From Chionis minor (Eukaryota > Chordata > Aves > Charadriiformes > Chionididae), in the NCBI GenBank assembly GCA_013398295.1, contig VZSF01008179.1:147862-211861 (forward strand): a DNA stretch of 64,000 nucleotides. Reading direction: 5' to 3'. The notes beneath the pieces were generated by a model, which saw only the letters and a list, made by a program, of their open reading frames with translations, was not told where the DNA came from and searched no databases. Below, one piece after another: positions 23,340 through 35,567 of the stretch (the first letter of the stretch is position 1; each line of letters starts with the position of its first letter). The translations under genes and the position numbers were made by a program.

Positions 23340-24505
23340 TTTTCTGCTGGTGCTCTCCTCAGAGAAAGCAGCCGTATTCCTGGGTTGGAACCAAATCCAA
23401 AGTGAGTCTGCCTCTTGGATGAACCCCTTTGTGCTAAAGGGAAAGGCAGAGCTTGACCCAGACTTACTGAGACCAGCAGGAGCAGGCTGGAACTTAAAAG
23501 GTATGTTACAAGGGCAAAGAAGGATAAAAGAGTTCTTAGGGGCTAAAATAGGCTCCTTCCAACTTATAGGGAAAAAGATCAGATACTCAGAGTTAGCCAA
23601 GTGCTTAAATCCCCACTACATTCAACAACTTAGGGCAAAACATTTCTAAGAGCTCCCACTTATATCAATGGGTGCTGTGTCAGAATTAGTTGTCTGAATT
23701 GGCACCCTGTCTTAATTTGAGACGTTCATAACCAATGAAAACAGAACCATTAATTGATGGTGATTTCCTCAGGCCTTTGATCTTCAGTGTATCCCATTAT
23801 GGTACCAAAACTGATGTTATCTGATAAGTCCAGCCCCTAGGAGCCATCCCCAACAGCCCCTCATTTCCCCTCTGCAGTCTTCGAGAACTGAAAATGTGGC
23901 ATGAAATGCCATGGGCTCAGAAAAGGAGCCAGACGTCCAGCTTGACCACAGAAAACACAATAATCCTTTGTGTTCCTTCCAAGGGGCATAGGATCATAGG
24001 ATAATTCATGTTGAAAGGGACAGTGGGAGGTCTCTAATTCCAACCTCTTGCTCCAAGCAGCGTCAGAGATGACCCCACTCTCTGTCCACTTCCAAATGTG
24101 TCACTTCCCAGTTCTCTGGGTCACCTATACAATCCCAGTAAAGGTTTGAGGTAGAAGTAGTGGTATCTGTGACTGGATGTTGGCTGTACAATGGAGGTGG
24201 TGGGTAACCACCCTTCTTACATTGGGGAGGCACAGATTTACTTACTAGCCCTATGAAAAGTCTTAATTCTCTTCTTGTCTCTACAAAAGAACTTCTGGGT
24301 CAGGTTGGAACTCCTTGGATGAGGTCCTGGGCCAACAAAATTTTCCCTGCCTGTGTCACAGGTCTCATTTTTCAAGCTTAATACCTTTTCTCCTGCAGCC
24401 CATTTTACATGACACTTTATCACAAACAAATCAATTCACAGTAGGTTTCTCAAGATCTCTGCTGTTACTCCACCACGGATGTTGTTGTTGCCAAACCCGT
24501 AGCAC
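23340..24505. other. Intron just downstream of exon 2
   Basis: Holds a CR1-like piece (23988-24072) and a 9-base TCF/LEF-type site CCTTTGATC at about 23774-23782. Nothing else is recognised. Confidence 0.5.
23988..24072 (-). mobile_element. CR1 LINE 3' fragment, degraded
   Basis: CATAGGATCATAGGATAATT, TTGAAAGGGACAGTGGGAGG, TCTCTAATTCCAACCTCTTG and CTCCAAGCAGCGTCAGAGAT follow the antisense 3' end of an avian CR1 subtype. Confidence 0.65.
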
Positions 24506-24514
24506 TGCACTCAC
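24506..24514 (-). other. WNT3A: 5' splice site after WNT3A exon 2
   Basis: On the minus strand the exon ends GATAAAG and the intron begins GTGAGTGCA, a near-consensus vertebrate donor. Homology to WNT3A stops exactly here: the expected next residues (Ala-Thr-Arg-Glu) are absent and unrelated residues follow if translation is continued. Known WNT3/WNT3A genes split the alanine codon G|CN at the same place. Confidence 0.9.
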
Positions 24515-24756
24515 CTTTATCTAGCACGGGCCCAAAAATGGCTAAGCTGTCATTGACAGTCGTGCAGTTCCATCTCCTCCCCCGAAATTGGTGTTGGCAT
24601 TCCTGGATCCCAATCTTTACCCCTTCTGCTACGCTGGGCATGATCTCCACATAGTTCCGACAGAAACGTAGTTGCTTGGGTACCAGTCCTGGGATGCTCC
24701 CACAGAGGATGGGCTGAGTCCCCAGTGAGGAATACTGGTGACCGATTGCCAAGGAC
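24515..24756 (-). CDS. WNT3A: WNT3A coding exon 2 (80 whole codons plus split codons at both ends)
   Basis: Read on the minus strand, this segment encodes 80 residues from SLAIGHQYSSLG to IFGPVLDK. It contains the Wnt-family stretches CRNYVEIMPSVAEG and ECQHQFRGRRWNCTT. YVEIMPSVAEGVKIG and NCTTVNDS match WNT3A better than its paralogue WNT3, which has YIEIM, VKLG and TTIDDS. Four cysteines are visible (exon residues 18, 32, 53, 64). The last two correspond to the Cys77-Cys88 disulfide of human WNT3A, and Asn63 in the NCT sequon corresponds to the Asn87 glycosylation site. The exon starts with the third base of a split codon (human Trp24) and ends with the first base of another (Ala105), giving 242 bases. 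WNT3A is a secreted palmitoleoylated glycoprotein that binds Frizzled and LRP5/6 to stabilise beta-catenin. The acylated serine and the signal peptide lie in other exons. No stop or frameshift is seen. The only realistic alternative is WNT3. Confidence 0.96.
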
Positions 24757-24797
24757 CTGGAAAAAAAAAACACAAGGAAAAAGAGATGCTGTCAAGC
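24757..24797 (-). other. WNT3A: 3' splice site region of WNT3A exon 2
   Basis: On the minus strand the intron ends with a pure run of ten T followed by CCAG, directly before the first exon base at 24756. A branch-point-like CTTGAC has its adenine opposite position 24792, about 36 bases from the exon, which is a normal distance. The pyrimidine tract is a single homopolymer, so its length may vary between individuals or assemblies. The AG position is fixed by reading phase and by the start of Wnt homology. Confidence 0.85.
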
Positions 24798-24799
24798 TG

Positions 24800-25565
24800 G
24801 CTTTCATCTTTGCACTTGGTTCACAAGAATGGGGACAGAAAATAAACGTCTTCAGTTCCTCTGCATTCACCTCTCCATAAAATGTCCTTTCCACTGTCAT
24901 CCCTCCCCAAAACAATATCATCTCTCTCCTGAAGTTCCCTACAGGCCCAAAAAGGTGAGCAATTTGCCTTTAATACCTTCCTTCTCTTTTCTTCATCCTC
25001 TCAAGCCTTAATCCATCATTGTGCTCTTTCTTCCCAAAGATACTCGGCCCACACAGCTAGTTTACTTTGCAACCAGAAGGTCAAAACCACTTTTCTTTAT
25101 TTGAAAGATGAGAACACATGTAGGAGAAGAGGTAGGTTTTATAAGAAATTTTGGCAGCTGAGGATGCCCAGGGATTAGAAAGTCAAAAGCACTTTCAGAG
25201 CTACACAGAATAATAACACCAACATTAGAAGAAACGATGCTCCAAGTCTTTGGAAGGGGAACAACAAAGATTGGCAACCATCATACAGTTCAGCAGTGTG
25301 CATTATATATTTGAGCCTTACCAGCTAACTTCTGTGCACTGAAGCTGACCCTAAAGACTCAAGCAGTTAGGACCTTAAGAACTTAAAAACCCCAACTCTG
25401 AGCTGAACGCTGCAAGGGTGCTACATAAACTCACTACCCTGTGGTGCTTTCACAAGCAGTTATATTTCTTGTGCTGTAGAGGAAAGGGGATGGACATACA
25501 GCCCTGCTGGATCAGAAGCAACTTGGGGGAAAAGCTCTCCTATGGCTTAGTATGGGTACAACATT
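24800..25565. other. Intron just upstream of exon 2, nothing recognised
   Basis: AT-rich unique sequence. No exon, promoter signature or repeat is recognised. Confidence 0.5.
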
Positions 25566-25568
25566 GTA

Positions 25569-25972
25569 GAACCATAGAATGGTTAGAGTTGGAAGAGACC
25601 TTAAAGATCATCTAGTTACAATCCCTCTGCTATGGACAGGGACAACTCCTACTAGACCAGGTTGCTCAAAGGCCCATGCAACCTGGCGTTGAACCAGGGA
25701 TGGGACCACCACAGCTTCTCTGGGCAACCTGGGCCAGTGTCTCACCACCCTCAGAATGAAAAATTTCTTTCTAATATCTAATCTAAGTCTCCCCTCTTCC
25801 AGTTTGAAGCCATTACCCCTTGTCCTACTGCTATACTCCCTGATAAAGGATTCCTCCCCAGATTTTCTGTAGCCCCTTTAGGTACTAGAAAGAGCTAAAA
25901 GGCCTCTCTGGAGCCTTGTCTTCTCCAAGCTGAACCACCTCATCTCTCTCAGCCTGTCCTCACAGGAGACAT
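25569..25972 (-). mobile_element. CR1 LINE 3' fragment, about 400 bp
   Basis: Begins with GAACCATAGAATGGTTAGAG, the reverse complement of the CR1 3' terminus. It continues through GTTGGAAGAGACCTTAAAGA, TGGGCAACCTGGGCCAGTGT, CTCACCACCCTCAGAATGAA and CTTTCTAATATCTAATCTAA to CTCAGCCTGTCCTCACAGGA. This is the longest and clearest CR1 in the window. It is 5'-truncated, as is usual for CR1. Confidence 0.93.
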
Positions 25973-25974
25973 GC

Positions 25975-28900
25975 TGTGTTACTCTCCTGTGTGAACGACT
26001 ATACTCATGTTACTAGAAATATTCATGCATAGATGTGTGCAAGTTTGGAGCCATGGCTGGCATACTGGTAACCTTGGAAGTATGGTCTAGAATAGATTTT
26101 TCACTCTTTAGCAAAACATTTCCACACCTGCTTAATCCAAGCATGTGTTTTGCAAAGCTTAGTATTGGGGCTTTCTAATCTGGTTTAAATGTTCTAAAAA
26201 TAAATTATTAAAACAGCTGCCAGCATCCTTCTGGATATTAGTTAAGCAGATTTTCACTTTACTTTCAGACCAGTTTAAATTTGGGAATTTTCAAAAGTAG
26301 GGTTGCATTTTCGCAAAACAGTGCCAGGTTTCTGTACTGTCACAAGGAAACAGAAAGCCTGCTTTGACCACCAATTTATAAATTGCTTTGGTTACAGGGA
26401 GGAGAGTGAAATTAAAAAAACCCCAAAAAACACCAACAAAACTTGAGTACAAATTCTGTGCTCAGACAAATGGAAATCTGTTGAAAGGAGTGTCCATGAA
26501 CCATTATGTTAGTTGAAGCCTTAGAGACAAACAAGTCAGCTATGCAGAGAGATCAGCAGATATGTAGCTAATTAGATAGATTTTTAAAGTGTTTTTACTG
26601 GTGCTTCTAATAATAATCTTGATTACTAGAACTGAAAGGATTTTTAGAGTATAATTTCCTTTTCTTCTAATTAAATCTCTTGATTGACTTTTCTTCTCAG
26701 AATTAATGACAAACAGAAACCTGCCTGGGCAGTGTGTATTTCTGTTTACATTCATTTTTGCTATGTGGTTTTCATTTGGGAACAGCCTGGTGTGTTTGAA
26801 TTATCAACAGGACAGTCAGGGAATATGACAGTCAGGGAATTCGCCTTCACTCTCTTTTGCTCTGACAAAAACAAAGTGCAAAAATTCTATCATTGCTGGA
26901 GTTCACAAGAAAATTAGCTTGACTTTAACAGTTCTCTGGGCTAGGATAAAAAAATATTTTAAAATGTCTGTCCTTTTTATGGGAGAAAGTACTTGCAGTC
27001 AGTTAACCACCTTCCTGGTGGGTACCTGGTCAAGATGGGACAGAATTGAAAAGAAGATGGACATTCAGATGGTCAGGTACCAGGGGATTTAAGGCTGAAC
27101 TCAGTGGTTTTGCTAAGTGTGTGTAGACCAGGCTTTGAAAATCAGTCCTTTCCAGGCAGGTGAGACATAAGGACATCTACTTCTGGATCCCAAATGGCTC
27201 TAGGTAGGAGTGTAGCTCCAAGATAATCAGCTCAGCCAAGACAGTGCCCTCCAAGACATCATCCAGTAAAAGAACTTTAGATAGGCAAGGTAGAAGGTGC
27301 ACGGGAAAGTGGAAGGTTTTCAGCTGATTTCCTAAACTTTCCACCTCAGCTGCACTTTTGGAAGAAGATTGATCTCACCTAACATTAGAGAACAATTCAT
27401 CCTACCCCTGGGAGTGAATGTGAGACAAGTAGCATGAACTGCCCTCTGGAAGTTCCTCTCTCCTCCCATTGCATTAAAAGAGGGCAGCAGGCAGCTCATA
27501 CTGACTAGGAACTGCGTTCGTCTCACCTGTCTTCTGATGTTTGCCAGATGGACATCTCCAGCTGATCTACTCATCCCAGCCTGCTTTTGTAATCAGTCAG
27601 TGGAGAGGAACAGGCACTTCTAGGGCACGATTCATCTGCCCCGTTTTAGACATTTGCTTTGGGATGAGGTGAATCATGGCCTTGCCTCTATTGACTGTAT
27701 TGGCTAGACTATCAAGAGAGCCTGGGTGACTGGTTGAGTGGAATATGTCTGCACTGTAAAATTCTCCAGATGAATCATGCCATGATACAGAACAATTGGG
27801 ATGGCCAAGTTCCTTGAAAAACTCCCACCCAGGAAATCTAGGTGCTGTGTTGAAGTCCATGCAAAGAGCTCAGCTGTTGGAAGGAGGCAAGTCGCTGCAG
27901 ATGCATGCAGGAACCCACAGGAGAAGACCAAGGAAAGGACCCAGTTAACTTGTTTTCCTTATCTAAGTGGCTTGATGTGGGTTTTCTTGAGCTTTAGATT
28001 AATTTGGGGAACAACTAGTGGGAGAAAAACACCTGTGAAATGGAGCCCATGCCAAGCCAAAGGGTGTTTTCACGTTGACTGCACTGTGTACATTTTTGTT
28101 TCATTGTTAAATTGTACACAAAACACTTATCACAGTACCTGGACTAAAGGCACCTCCTAAAACACTGTTTCAGGCTTCAGAGGACTTGAATGAGTTGCCT
28201 CTGTGGCCTCATTGGGAATGTGGAGTCTTAGGGTACCACATCTCCAAATCTCAACCCATTCAACCCCCAGGGGACTGGGAGCTAGAAGGCACTCACAGAT
28301 GCCAAGCTTAGGTTTGGGAGGTACATGGTCCTTTCTCTGTAAACAATGGGGATAGAGAGATGCCTTCATAGAAGCCTCCAGAACAGAGCACCAACTTAGT
28401 TACTCTGACTCCTCCCTCAGAGGAGAGTTCAGCCACTGACTATAGAGGGAGTCCAGGATGTGGACACTTTCCAATGTCTAAAGTCAACTTTGGTGGAAAC
28501 ATCTATAGAGCTTATTCCCACATCAGCTGGAGTCACCAGCATCCTTCCCACAGCATTCAAAAGTGCCCCATCCAGTTCCCACCAAAGACAAAGTATCCAC
28601 TGAGATAGAATCAACCTGCTGTAGCCTCCATCCATCATGTTGTGAAGCCAGGAGGACTTTCTTGAGCTATTTCAGTAGGACCTGGATGAAGCTTTAGGGT
28701 TCTAGTCTCATAAACTTTAATTTATGTCAACAAGCAAACTCCTGCCTGTCTCTATGTTTTTTGGTGGTTACTACAGTGGTAGAGTGAAAACACCAGTCAT
28801 AGGAAGAGGAGTTTATAGGTTGGTGCCCTCAACTATTCGTTTCCGTTGCTGGGAAGATCATCTAAGATAACAAAAAAATAAAAACATGTAGAAATACTTT

Positions 28901-31900
28901 TAATTGCTTTTCACACTGCTCCCTTCTCAATACAGTAGGGAAACAGTCACACCTTGCTTTGATCTATGTTACAGTCTGGAAAGTTTAATCTGCAAAAGAC
29001 AATCTCCAGCAAGAGTCTTGTTCTCAAGGCGTCATCAGGCACTGAGACAGTGTAATGCAAATTTGGCATTTCACGGAGGAGTATGTAGTCACTTGACTTT
29101 CAGGTGAAGAGATTCCACAGAGTGGAATCTCAAAACATGTCTCCATGAACAGTGCTTTTGCTGTTAAACACAGTCCTCTTCCCAGCTCACTTGCAGTCTC
29201 TGGAGTGTGACAACACCTATCAGAGCACTCTCCTTTGGTCTCTACCTTGCTTCCAGCTTACAGGTATAAACACTTTCTCCCTCTCTATAAAGTCGATTTA
29301 TCTTTAGAAGAACCAAGCTCTTTCAGCTTCCTGTCATTTTTATTGATCATGAGATATGAAACTTATATACCTTCCAAGCCTCCGCTCCCCCCAAAAAACC
29401 AACAACAACCCAACAATTAAAACCTTTAGAAAATATTCAGAAAGTCCATAATGATCAGAATCTCATTTCAGCGTCATTCAACTCATCAACTCAAGTAGCT
29501 CACATCACTCATTTTTCTCACTGTTTCCAATGCTTAAACCCGTCTTTTGCATTTTCTACTCTGCTTCTAAACTGTCTTCTGCATGTGGATGATTTTGAAA
29601 ATGTGGTGTCGAGAAATGGGCCGAGTGTCATCTATTGTCATCTAACAAGGCATCACCTTCAAATTTCTTAAGCACCAACACTTCCTGGATGCATTGACAC
29701 CAACCTCTTATTTTTCACTACAGAATTCATGAAGCACTCAAGATTACAAAAACACTCATGCCCAGAACAGGTACAGCTCAAGTTTGAACCAAGGAAAGGG
29801 GTCAAAGAGCTGTTCTTTTCACACCAATTAGCTTTCTCTTCCCAGTAGCTCAGGAGGAGCCATGAAAACACTATTCTGTATGTCTACAGCTAAAGTTCTT
29901 GGCTTATCTTTAAGCCTTGCATGCCTTGAAGTGTTTAATTCAACCTTCAGTGAGAATTTTTCTTTGCCAACACACCTAGAGAGCTCTTCATTTCCTTTAT
30001 CTCAATCTATCTGCTTCTTCAGCAGAGCCGTTGTAAATAAATACCTGGCCACCTTCTTAATAAATTACACGAACCCTCCCTGTTGGAATGGACACCCCAG
30101 TCAGTTTATGAAGAAGAAATATGCAGGAAATATATGCTCACAGCTTTTTCAGAAAAAGAGAAGGCTTCAGTTCTGGATGACCTTGCTGTACAGCACCACT
30201 CTACTGACTTTTGAAGGTCCCTGCCTTTTCAGTATGGCTGTCAAAAGTCCTTGACACATCACTAACAGCATGTAGAGGCCTGTACATCTACTTGCTTCTT
30301 CCTGAATTCTGTTATTCTTGAACTCTGTAGGAGCTCTATTTTGCTATTCATCTTGGAGAGGTCTTTTGCTGGCTACAAGTATGGTTGAGGACTTCCTCAG
30401 CGGACGTCCTTCTGGGTTCCCTGACACAGGTAAAATAATTGCATTTATTAATGTTGTACGGCAAGAGTGTAACTTGTCTAATGGTCCAGGATAAGACCCA
30501 GGAAGCACTTAAGTCCCAAGTGAATATTGAGAACTGAGCAATAGCAGTGACTTTGCTCCCTTTGCTGTACCTAGAGGCAAGGTGGCAGCCAGTTCTGCTG
30601 CACAAGTCAAACGATGTCCATGTGCTTATAACAGAGGGGATTTTTGTTCGCTTGCATCTGCCCTAGGTTTTCTTCCACACTGTTCCTTTTGCATGCGATT
30701 CCCTAACAGGAAGATGTCACACCTCGTCCAAGTCCTTTCTTATATTCTGTTCAGATTTCCAGAGGTTCACCTCACCCTCTTTTCCTTTCTCACTCATTTT
30801 CTCTGCCTCTTGATGGTACCACATCCAGCTTTTTGAAGATGAATCTCAGCCACACCATGAAGAAGGGGACAAGTTGCGCAGAGCTGCCTATCTCAAAAGG
30901 ATGCACACTCAGAACACAGCCTTGGTATTACAAAACTAAAATACAGAAGTGAAGGAGGTGGCTGGAGAAGTCTTCAGAGGTCCTGTGAGGCTATAAGGAA
31001 AACCCAGCAAGGGTTGTCTTACAGAGCCTCATACGAGGCCAGAAGGGCTCACAGGCAAGCTGCTTGCAAGTGATGAGTGGGCAGTCCTTACTCCATCCTA
31101 CACCATCAGAATTAGGCCCTCTCTGGTGCCCTACCTATAATTCCCCATGGGCTGCTAAGGTTGAGCAGCATGAACTTCATGCATCGGAAGATACCTGAAA
31201 ACATATTTGGGGAGAACTGAGCTACTAGGAAGCGGTGAAGTTTCCAAAAAAAAGGAGACTGCTGTGAGTGGCCAATAGCACCTGAATGTTCAAGAGACTC
31301 ACAGAATAGGATCTGTAGGTCAACCTTGATTCCACAAACCCTCACCACACAGGGCTGGCATACATGATTGAAGAGCTATGGTGCCTGTCTAACAAGAACA
31401 ACTGGAAGCTGTGAAGGACATGCCAGAACATCTCAAGCAGAGCTAAGGACCAGAGAGATGTAGTTGGGCCTACTGCATCTTCTGTTATACTCTTATAGCA
31501 TACATCAGTTCTCCATGAAACTCTTCTGTAGAGTTGAACCACCAGCCCAGGGGCCAGGTGGGTGGGCAGACAAAAAATTAATAAATCTACAGTCACTTAA
31601 TGGCATTCTTTTTCACGGAAAAACACCTATATTCTAGCATATGTTGTGATTATTTTTCTATTGTTTTCTAAGAAAATGAAAATAAAATCTGGAGAAATTT
31701 TAGAATGGAAAGAAAGGAAATGGAACTTACAAATCCCATCATTTTAAATGGAAAAGGAAATCATTCTGCTAAATATGTCCCCCATGTCTGGTAACTATGG
31801 ATGGAAGTGACATTCTTCTGTGACATTAAAACTATTCCAAACCCAAGCAATTACAAAATGTGACAATAATGAAATTCTTAATTAATGTTTTAGTTGAAAA

Positions 31901-32270
31901 TTTGAAAACCACCTTACCAGAGATCAGCAAAGCAATAGGTTTAGTCCTAGAAGACATGAATCAAGTAACCAATGGTCACAAAAGATAATTTTTCAGTTTG
32001 AGGGGATTATTTTTGATTGCGTATTGCCCAGCAATAATCAAACCTAGGCCTAAGCATTCTAACACTAATTACAGAAGTGACATATTTTACTTCCAGACTT
32101 CTGAGTGTCCATAACATTGATTGCAGTGGGGTCTTCAACTTTTGGTCTCTGAGCATCTGGCTGTTGACAGACTATTCCTAAGAGGTTCACAAAAACCACT
32201 AAGGAATTTAAGCCTGTTGTTAGACAGATTGAATTCTGCAGGTGGCTGTCCTTCCATAATTTTTTTCTTC
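25975..32270. other. Non-coding, no gene recognised
   Basis: About 6 kb of AT-rich intronic sequence. Pieces at 27690-27790 (AGAGAGCCTGGGTGACTGG, CCAGATGAATCATGCC) and 28384-28500 (CCACTGACTATAGAGGGAGT) look like partial copies of the foldback family. An A run followed by C-rich DNA is at about 26413-26442. No exon is seen. Confidence 0.45.
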
Positions 32271-32300
32271 CAGTCTTAAAAAAAAAAAAAAAAAAGACTG
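32271..32300. repeat. Poly-A run flanked by a 7-base inverted repeat
   Basis: An A run at about 32278-32295 lies between CAGTCTT and AAGACTG. The symmetry is probably coincidental. Confidence 0.7.
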
Positions 32301-32434
32301 AAACCTACTGGATTAACTGTTCTTTCCACTTCTCTTGTTAGATATCTGTTCTTTCATCCTAAAGTAGAACACAAGAGCTATATTTAAATTCTTTCTCTCT
32401 TCTAGCCCAGAAATTATGTACACAATTTTGCGGC

Positions 32435-32500
32435 TGGGTCCGACCCTGCAAACATGAATAATACACTTACCCTTGCCCTGCATTAATAATAATGATGGTG
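32435..32500. repeat. Ancient dispersed repeat fragment (GGTCCGACCCTGCAAACA type)
   Basis: GGCTGGGTCCGACCCTGCAA, ACATGAATAATACACTTACC resembles an archosaur/turtle repeat motif known in the form GACCCTGCAAACACTTACAC. Short and tentative. Confidence 0.35.
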
Positions 32501-32643
32501 GTGATGATGCAGCATTGTATTTCTCTAGCACCTTTCATCAGAGGATCTCTGAGCGTGGGACTCATCTCACCCGACTTTGACCATTTAAAAGTTAGGCATC
32601 ATGGCCAAGTTAGCTGTCTACCAGAGTCCATGGAGCAAGATCA

Positions 32644-32718
32644 GCATCTCCAGAGGGCAATTCAGCCCATCCTAAGATAGATGTCTCAGATAGGTGAGCT
32701 GAATCACACTGGAGATGC
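32644..32718. repeat. Foldback element, copy B (central part)
   Basis: GCATCTCCAGAGGGCAATTC at the left and GAATCACACTGGAGATGC at the right are near reverse complements around the centre ATCCTAAGATAGATGTCTC. The centre and right half align with copy A (ATCCTGAGATAGGTGTCTAA) and with copies C and D. Confidence 0.7.
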
Positions 32719-32719
32719 T

Positions 32720-34370
32720 TAGCAGGCGGCACTGGCTGTGGAAAAGTGATGAGCATAAACTAGACACCTTGTTTTTAGCAAGCTAAAAGTAGGAACCAGA
32801 AATCTCACCCTTTTTTGCTGAATCTCAGAAATCCCTGGAGGGCTGATAAGAGGACACCAAGGAAACCCTTTGTTGATAGACAGCAGCTATCTGTAACATG
32901 GACCATGACAGCTTATTTATAGCACCCAGTAGTAGTTTGGGTCTGGATTTGGAAAATAACATACTCAATGTCAACTTTGAGTGGATGCTAAGAATGTAGA
33001 GTGTAATTATCTGCATTGAGGTTTGGTGAGGACAGTGAATTCCCACAGGAACTAAGGCACACCACAACACTCAGCACCTTCCACTCTAAGTGGAAGAGAT
33101 GTTTCTTGACTTTGTCTTCCCTTAGGATCTACAGAACAGAGTAGAAGAGGAGAGAATATGAGTATTAACAACCCGGTTCCTTGCAAAAAGTCTCAGGAAC
33201 TCTTTAAATACCCTAGGCAATTAACGCCTCTGTTACACATGTCATCTGAAAAACAACCCATCCAGCAGAACAATGGCCCCTCAAACCATGTTTTCAAGTG
33301 TGGCTCCAGGACTCAGTGACCCTGATATTTTTTTCCATACCACATCCTACATCTGGGGCTTCTCCCTGGAGGTCTCCCTGCTGAGAACTGCCTCCATCCA
33401 GCTCCATTTATCTTACAAGATTCACCAGAATCACAGTACAGGGTATTAGAGGTGTATAAGCCTTAACATTTTAATCTGCCACCTACACTGCAGTTTATGA
33501 GAGCTGTAAATCTCGTGGTTATAATGAACTCATCTAATGATATTGCTGATGGATAAATTTACCTGGGATGAGGAACAACAGTTACTTGCAAATGAAAGAA
33601 GAGTAATTTAAAGTTTCATGTAAACACCTTTGCTGCCTTACTTCTGACTTCTCCCAGCCTAACCCCGATCAGGGTTTCATGACAAATGGAAAGTATGCAT
33701 ATATGTGTGTTTGTGATGCAGCGACTGGCTGGCCTGCGAGAGAACCTGCCTCTTTCTACCCAGGATAACACTTGGCATTGGAATCAAGTTTTAGATGAAA
33801 ATAGAATTTTCTGGGTCAGGTGTGCTAAATTAGGGGAATGGAGGGAAGAAAGAAGGCAACGTATTAGGCAATGAAATGTAAAGATATTTAGACTCCTACT
33901 ATGAATTTCAATAATAATTAGGAGTGTGGCTTGTCTTAACCCTTTCCAGTTCCCCCCGCCTCCAAAGCATCCCAACTTGAATCTTTTTTAAATGATCAGC
34001 AATATAAATTACATATTGTGGTTTCAAACCTCTCATTAATGCTCACCCCCCTGAACTGAGGTCTGTTCTGGGCTATGTCAGTGCTAAATACCTTGGAGGA
34101 CTGGGCTCAAAGACCTCAGATCCTTGCAAAGATTGGATTTGGACTTCTAAATTGCTTAAGTGCTTAAGTGCTTGGGGGAATTTTATCCTGAAACTCCTTA
34201 GTGATGAAGCCAATTTTGAAATGAGAACCATGGATAGAAAGCTCCGTCATTGTGGTGTTTAGGTAATGCTGTAAGAACAACATGATTTTCACTGTCCACT
34301 GTTCTAATACAGCAAGTTAGTTATATTTCTTGCCTTTTCCTCCAAGAATTTATTTTGAATACGCATTTGG
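32720..34370. other. Non-coding; possible conserved stretch near 33480-33640
   Basis: The stretch about 33480-33640 is repeat-free with ATTA-type cores (TTATAATGAAC, TCTAATGATATT, AGAGTAATTTAAAG) and one CTCGTGG. Evidence for constraint is weak. The rest is featureless. Confidence 0.3.
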
Positions 34371-34371
34371 T

Positions 34372-34396
34372 CACACACACACATACTCTCAGTTGT

Positions 34397-34426
<30 letters not shown>
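34372..34426. repeat. (CA)n microsatellite, two blocks
   Basis: CA repeats at 34372-34383 and a longer uninterrupted block at about 34397-34426, separated by TACTCTCAGTTGTG. Confidence 0.95.
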
Positions 34427-34429
<3 letters not shown>

Positions 34430-34489
34430 TGCGAGTTCCTTCTTTGGCTTTCACTGAGTCATCAGGCTCACCAAATGTGTGAACTCACG

Positions 34490-34720
34490 CTATAATGTTC
34501 TCCCAGAAAAATAACAAATTGATTTCATTTTTACAGGCTACAGCATGCTATATAATTGAAGACACTGCCTTGTCAACTCAGACCGGTCTGACCCGACCAG
34601 AGACATTGCTTACAGCTGTTTACGGAGCCATAAAGTTTCCTCCTCTTTGTTTTTCCTTCCTTTTGCACTCTCTCTCTCTTTTCTTTTCCCTTCTCCCTCT
34701 AATGAATCCTACAGCTACTT
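34490..34720. promoter_or_regulatory. Weak candidate conserved block
   Basis: Unique sequence with CpGs and a partial palindrome (CAGACCGGTCTGACCCGACC), followed by GCTGTTTACGGAGCCATAAA. It ends in a pyrimidine-rich stretch. Listed only because its texture differs from the surrounding AT-rich DNA. Confidence 0.2.
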
Positions 34721-34809
34721 TTCATTCTGGTCATAAAATACTGTTAAGCAAAATGCAGGAAGCCTTGATTTAGAAAAGCAATTTGGTCTGTGCTTCAAGT
34801 TAACACTGT

Positions 34810-34880
34810 AATCAATGAGACTTAAACACATATTTAAAACTAAGCATGTGTTTAAGGACTTTTATTGCACCAAGACAGTA
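34810..34880. repeat. Ancient dispersed repeat fragment (AAGCATGTGTTTAAG type)
   Basis: ATGAGACTTAAACACATATT, TAAAACTAAGCATGTGTTTA follows a common archosaur/turtle repeat phrase (GGGACTTAAGCACATGCTTA, AAGTTAAGCATGTGCTTAAG). A related piece is at about 46302-46350. Confidence 0.45.
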
Positions 34881-35443
34881 AGTAAGGAAATTTCTGTTAC
34901 ACTTGTGTGTGCTTTTTTTTAATTATCGATACCCAATTAGAGGTTTTGATTGAGCAATCTCAGGGACTGTTTCCTTTTTAGACACAGAGCACAGCTCCAG
35001 TTGCATCAGGAATTTTGCCATTTCTTATTGCCACTGTGTCCAAACCCTGATCATTTGAGGAAGAGCAAATTCCCACACTAGTTTATCTACTCTACAGAAA
35101 CTGCCAGTTAAAACTGCGCACATTTTTTTTTTACATGAATCTATTTTCTATAAACATACATGTCTATAACCCTCCCCCAGTCTTCTGAGTATTTTTCACA
35201 TCTGTGAAAATTTGCCACATTTACCAAGCACTCAGAATAAGATTAATTTTTCTGACCACTGTAAAAATACAGTTTTATTGTTGTTTTGCATACAATTTTA
35301 CTTCACTGTAAAAATCTTTTATGTTTACCTTAAAATGCCCAGAACGTCAAAACTTAAGTGAAATATTTAGATTTCTGTGGAAAAAAGAATTTCTGAACAA
35401 TTGCTTGATTTTCCAACCATGAAAAAGATGCTTCCTGGTTCAA

Positions 35444-35567
35444 AGACCAGGCTTTGAGCGACCTGATCTCGCGGGAGGTGTCCCTGCCCATGGCAGGGGG
35501 GTTGGAACTAGATGGCCTTTAAGGTCCTTTCCAACCTAAATTGTTCTACGATTCTATGCTTCTATGA
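35444..35567 (+). mobile_element. CR1 LINE 3' end
   Basis: GGTGTCCCTGCCCATGGCAG, GGGGGTTGGAACTAGATGGC, CTTTAAGGTCCTTTCCAACC and then CTACGATTCTATGCTTCTAT give the canonical sense 3' end with its octamer-type terminus. The element is severely 5'-truncated, and a poly-A run (35586-35601) lies shortly after it. Confidence 0.95.

Larger units (their letters stand above)
1..24514 (-). other. WNT3A: Presumed WNT3A intron 2 (partial)
   Basis: This is sequence downstream of the exon 2 donor in the direction of transcription. I looked for the minus-strand signature of exon 3 (residues around REFADARENRPDARSAMN and HNNEAG) and did not find it. The intron therefore runs at least 24.5 kb to the window edge. 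It holds candidate regulatory blocks, a CpG-rich patch, old SINE and CR1 pieces and simple repeats, listed separately. No other coding exon is supported. Confidence 0.75.

Noticed and set aside
22851..23422. Open frames of up to 184 codons over the GA-rich tract
   Set aside because: They translate a purine microsatellite into Arg/Lys/Glu repeats and have no non-repetitive conserved part.
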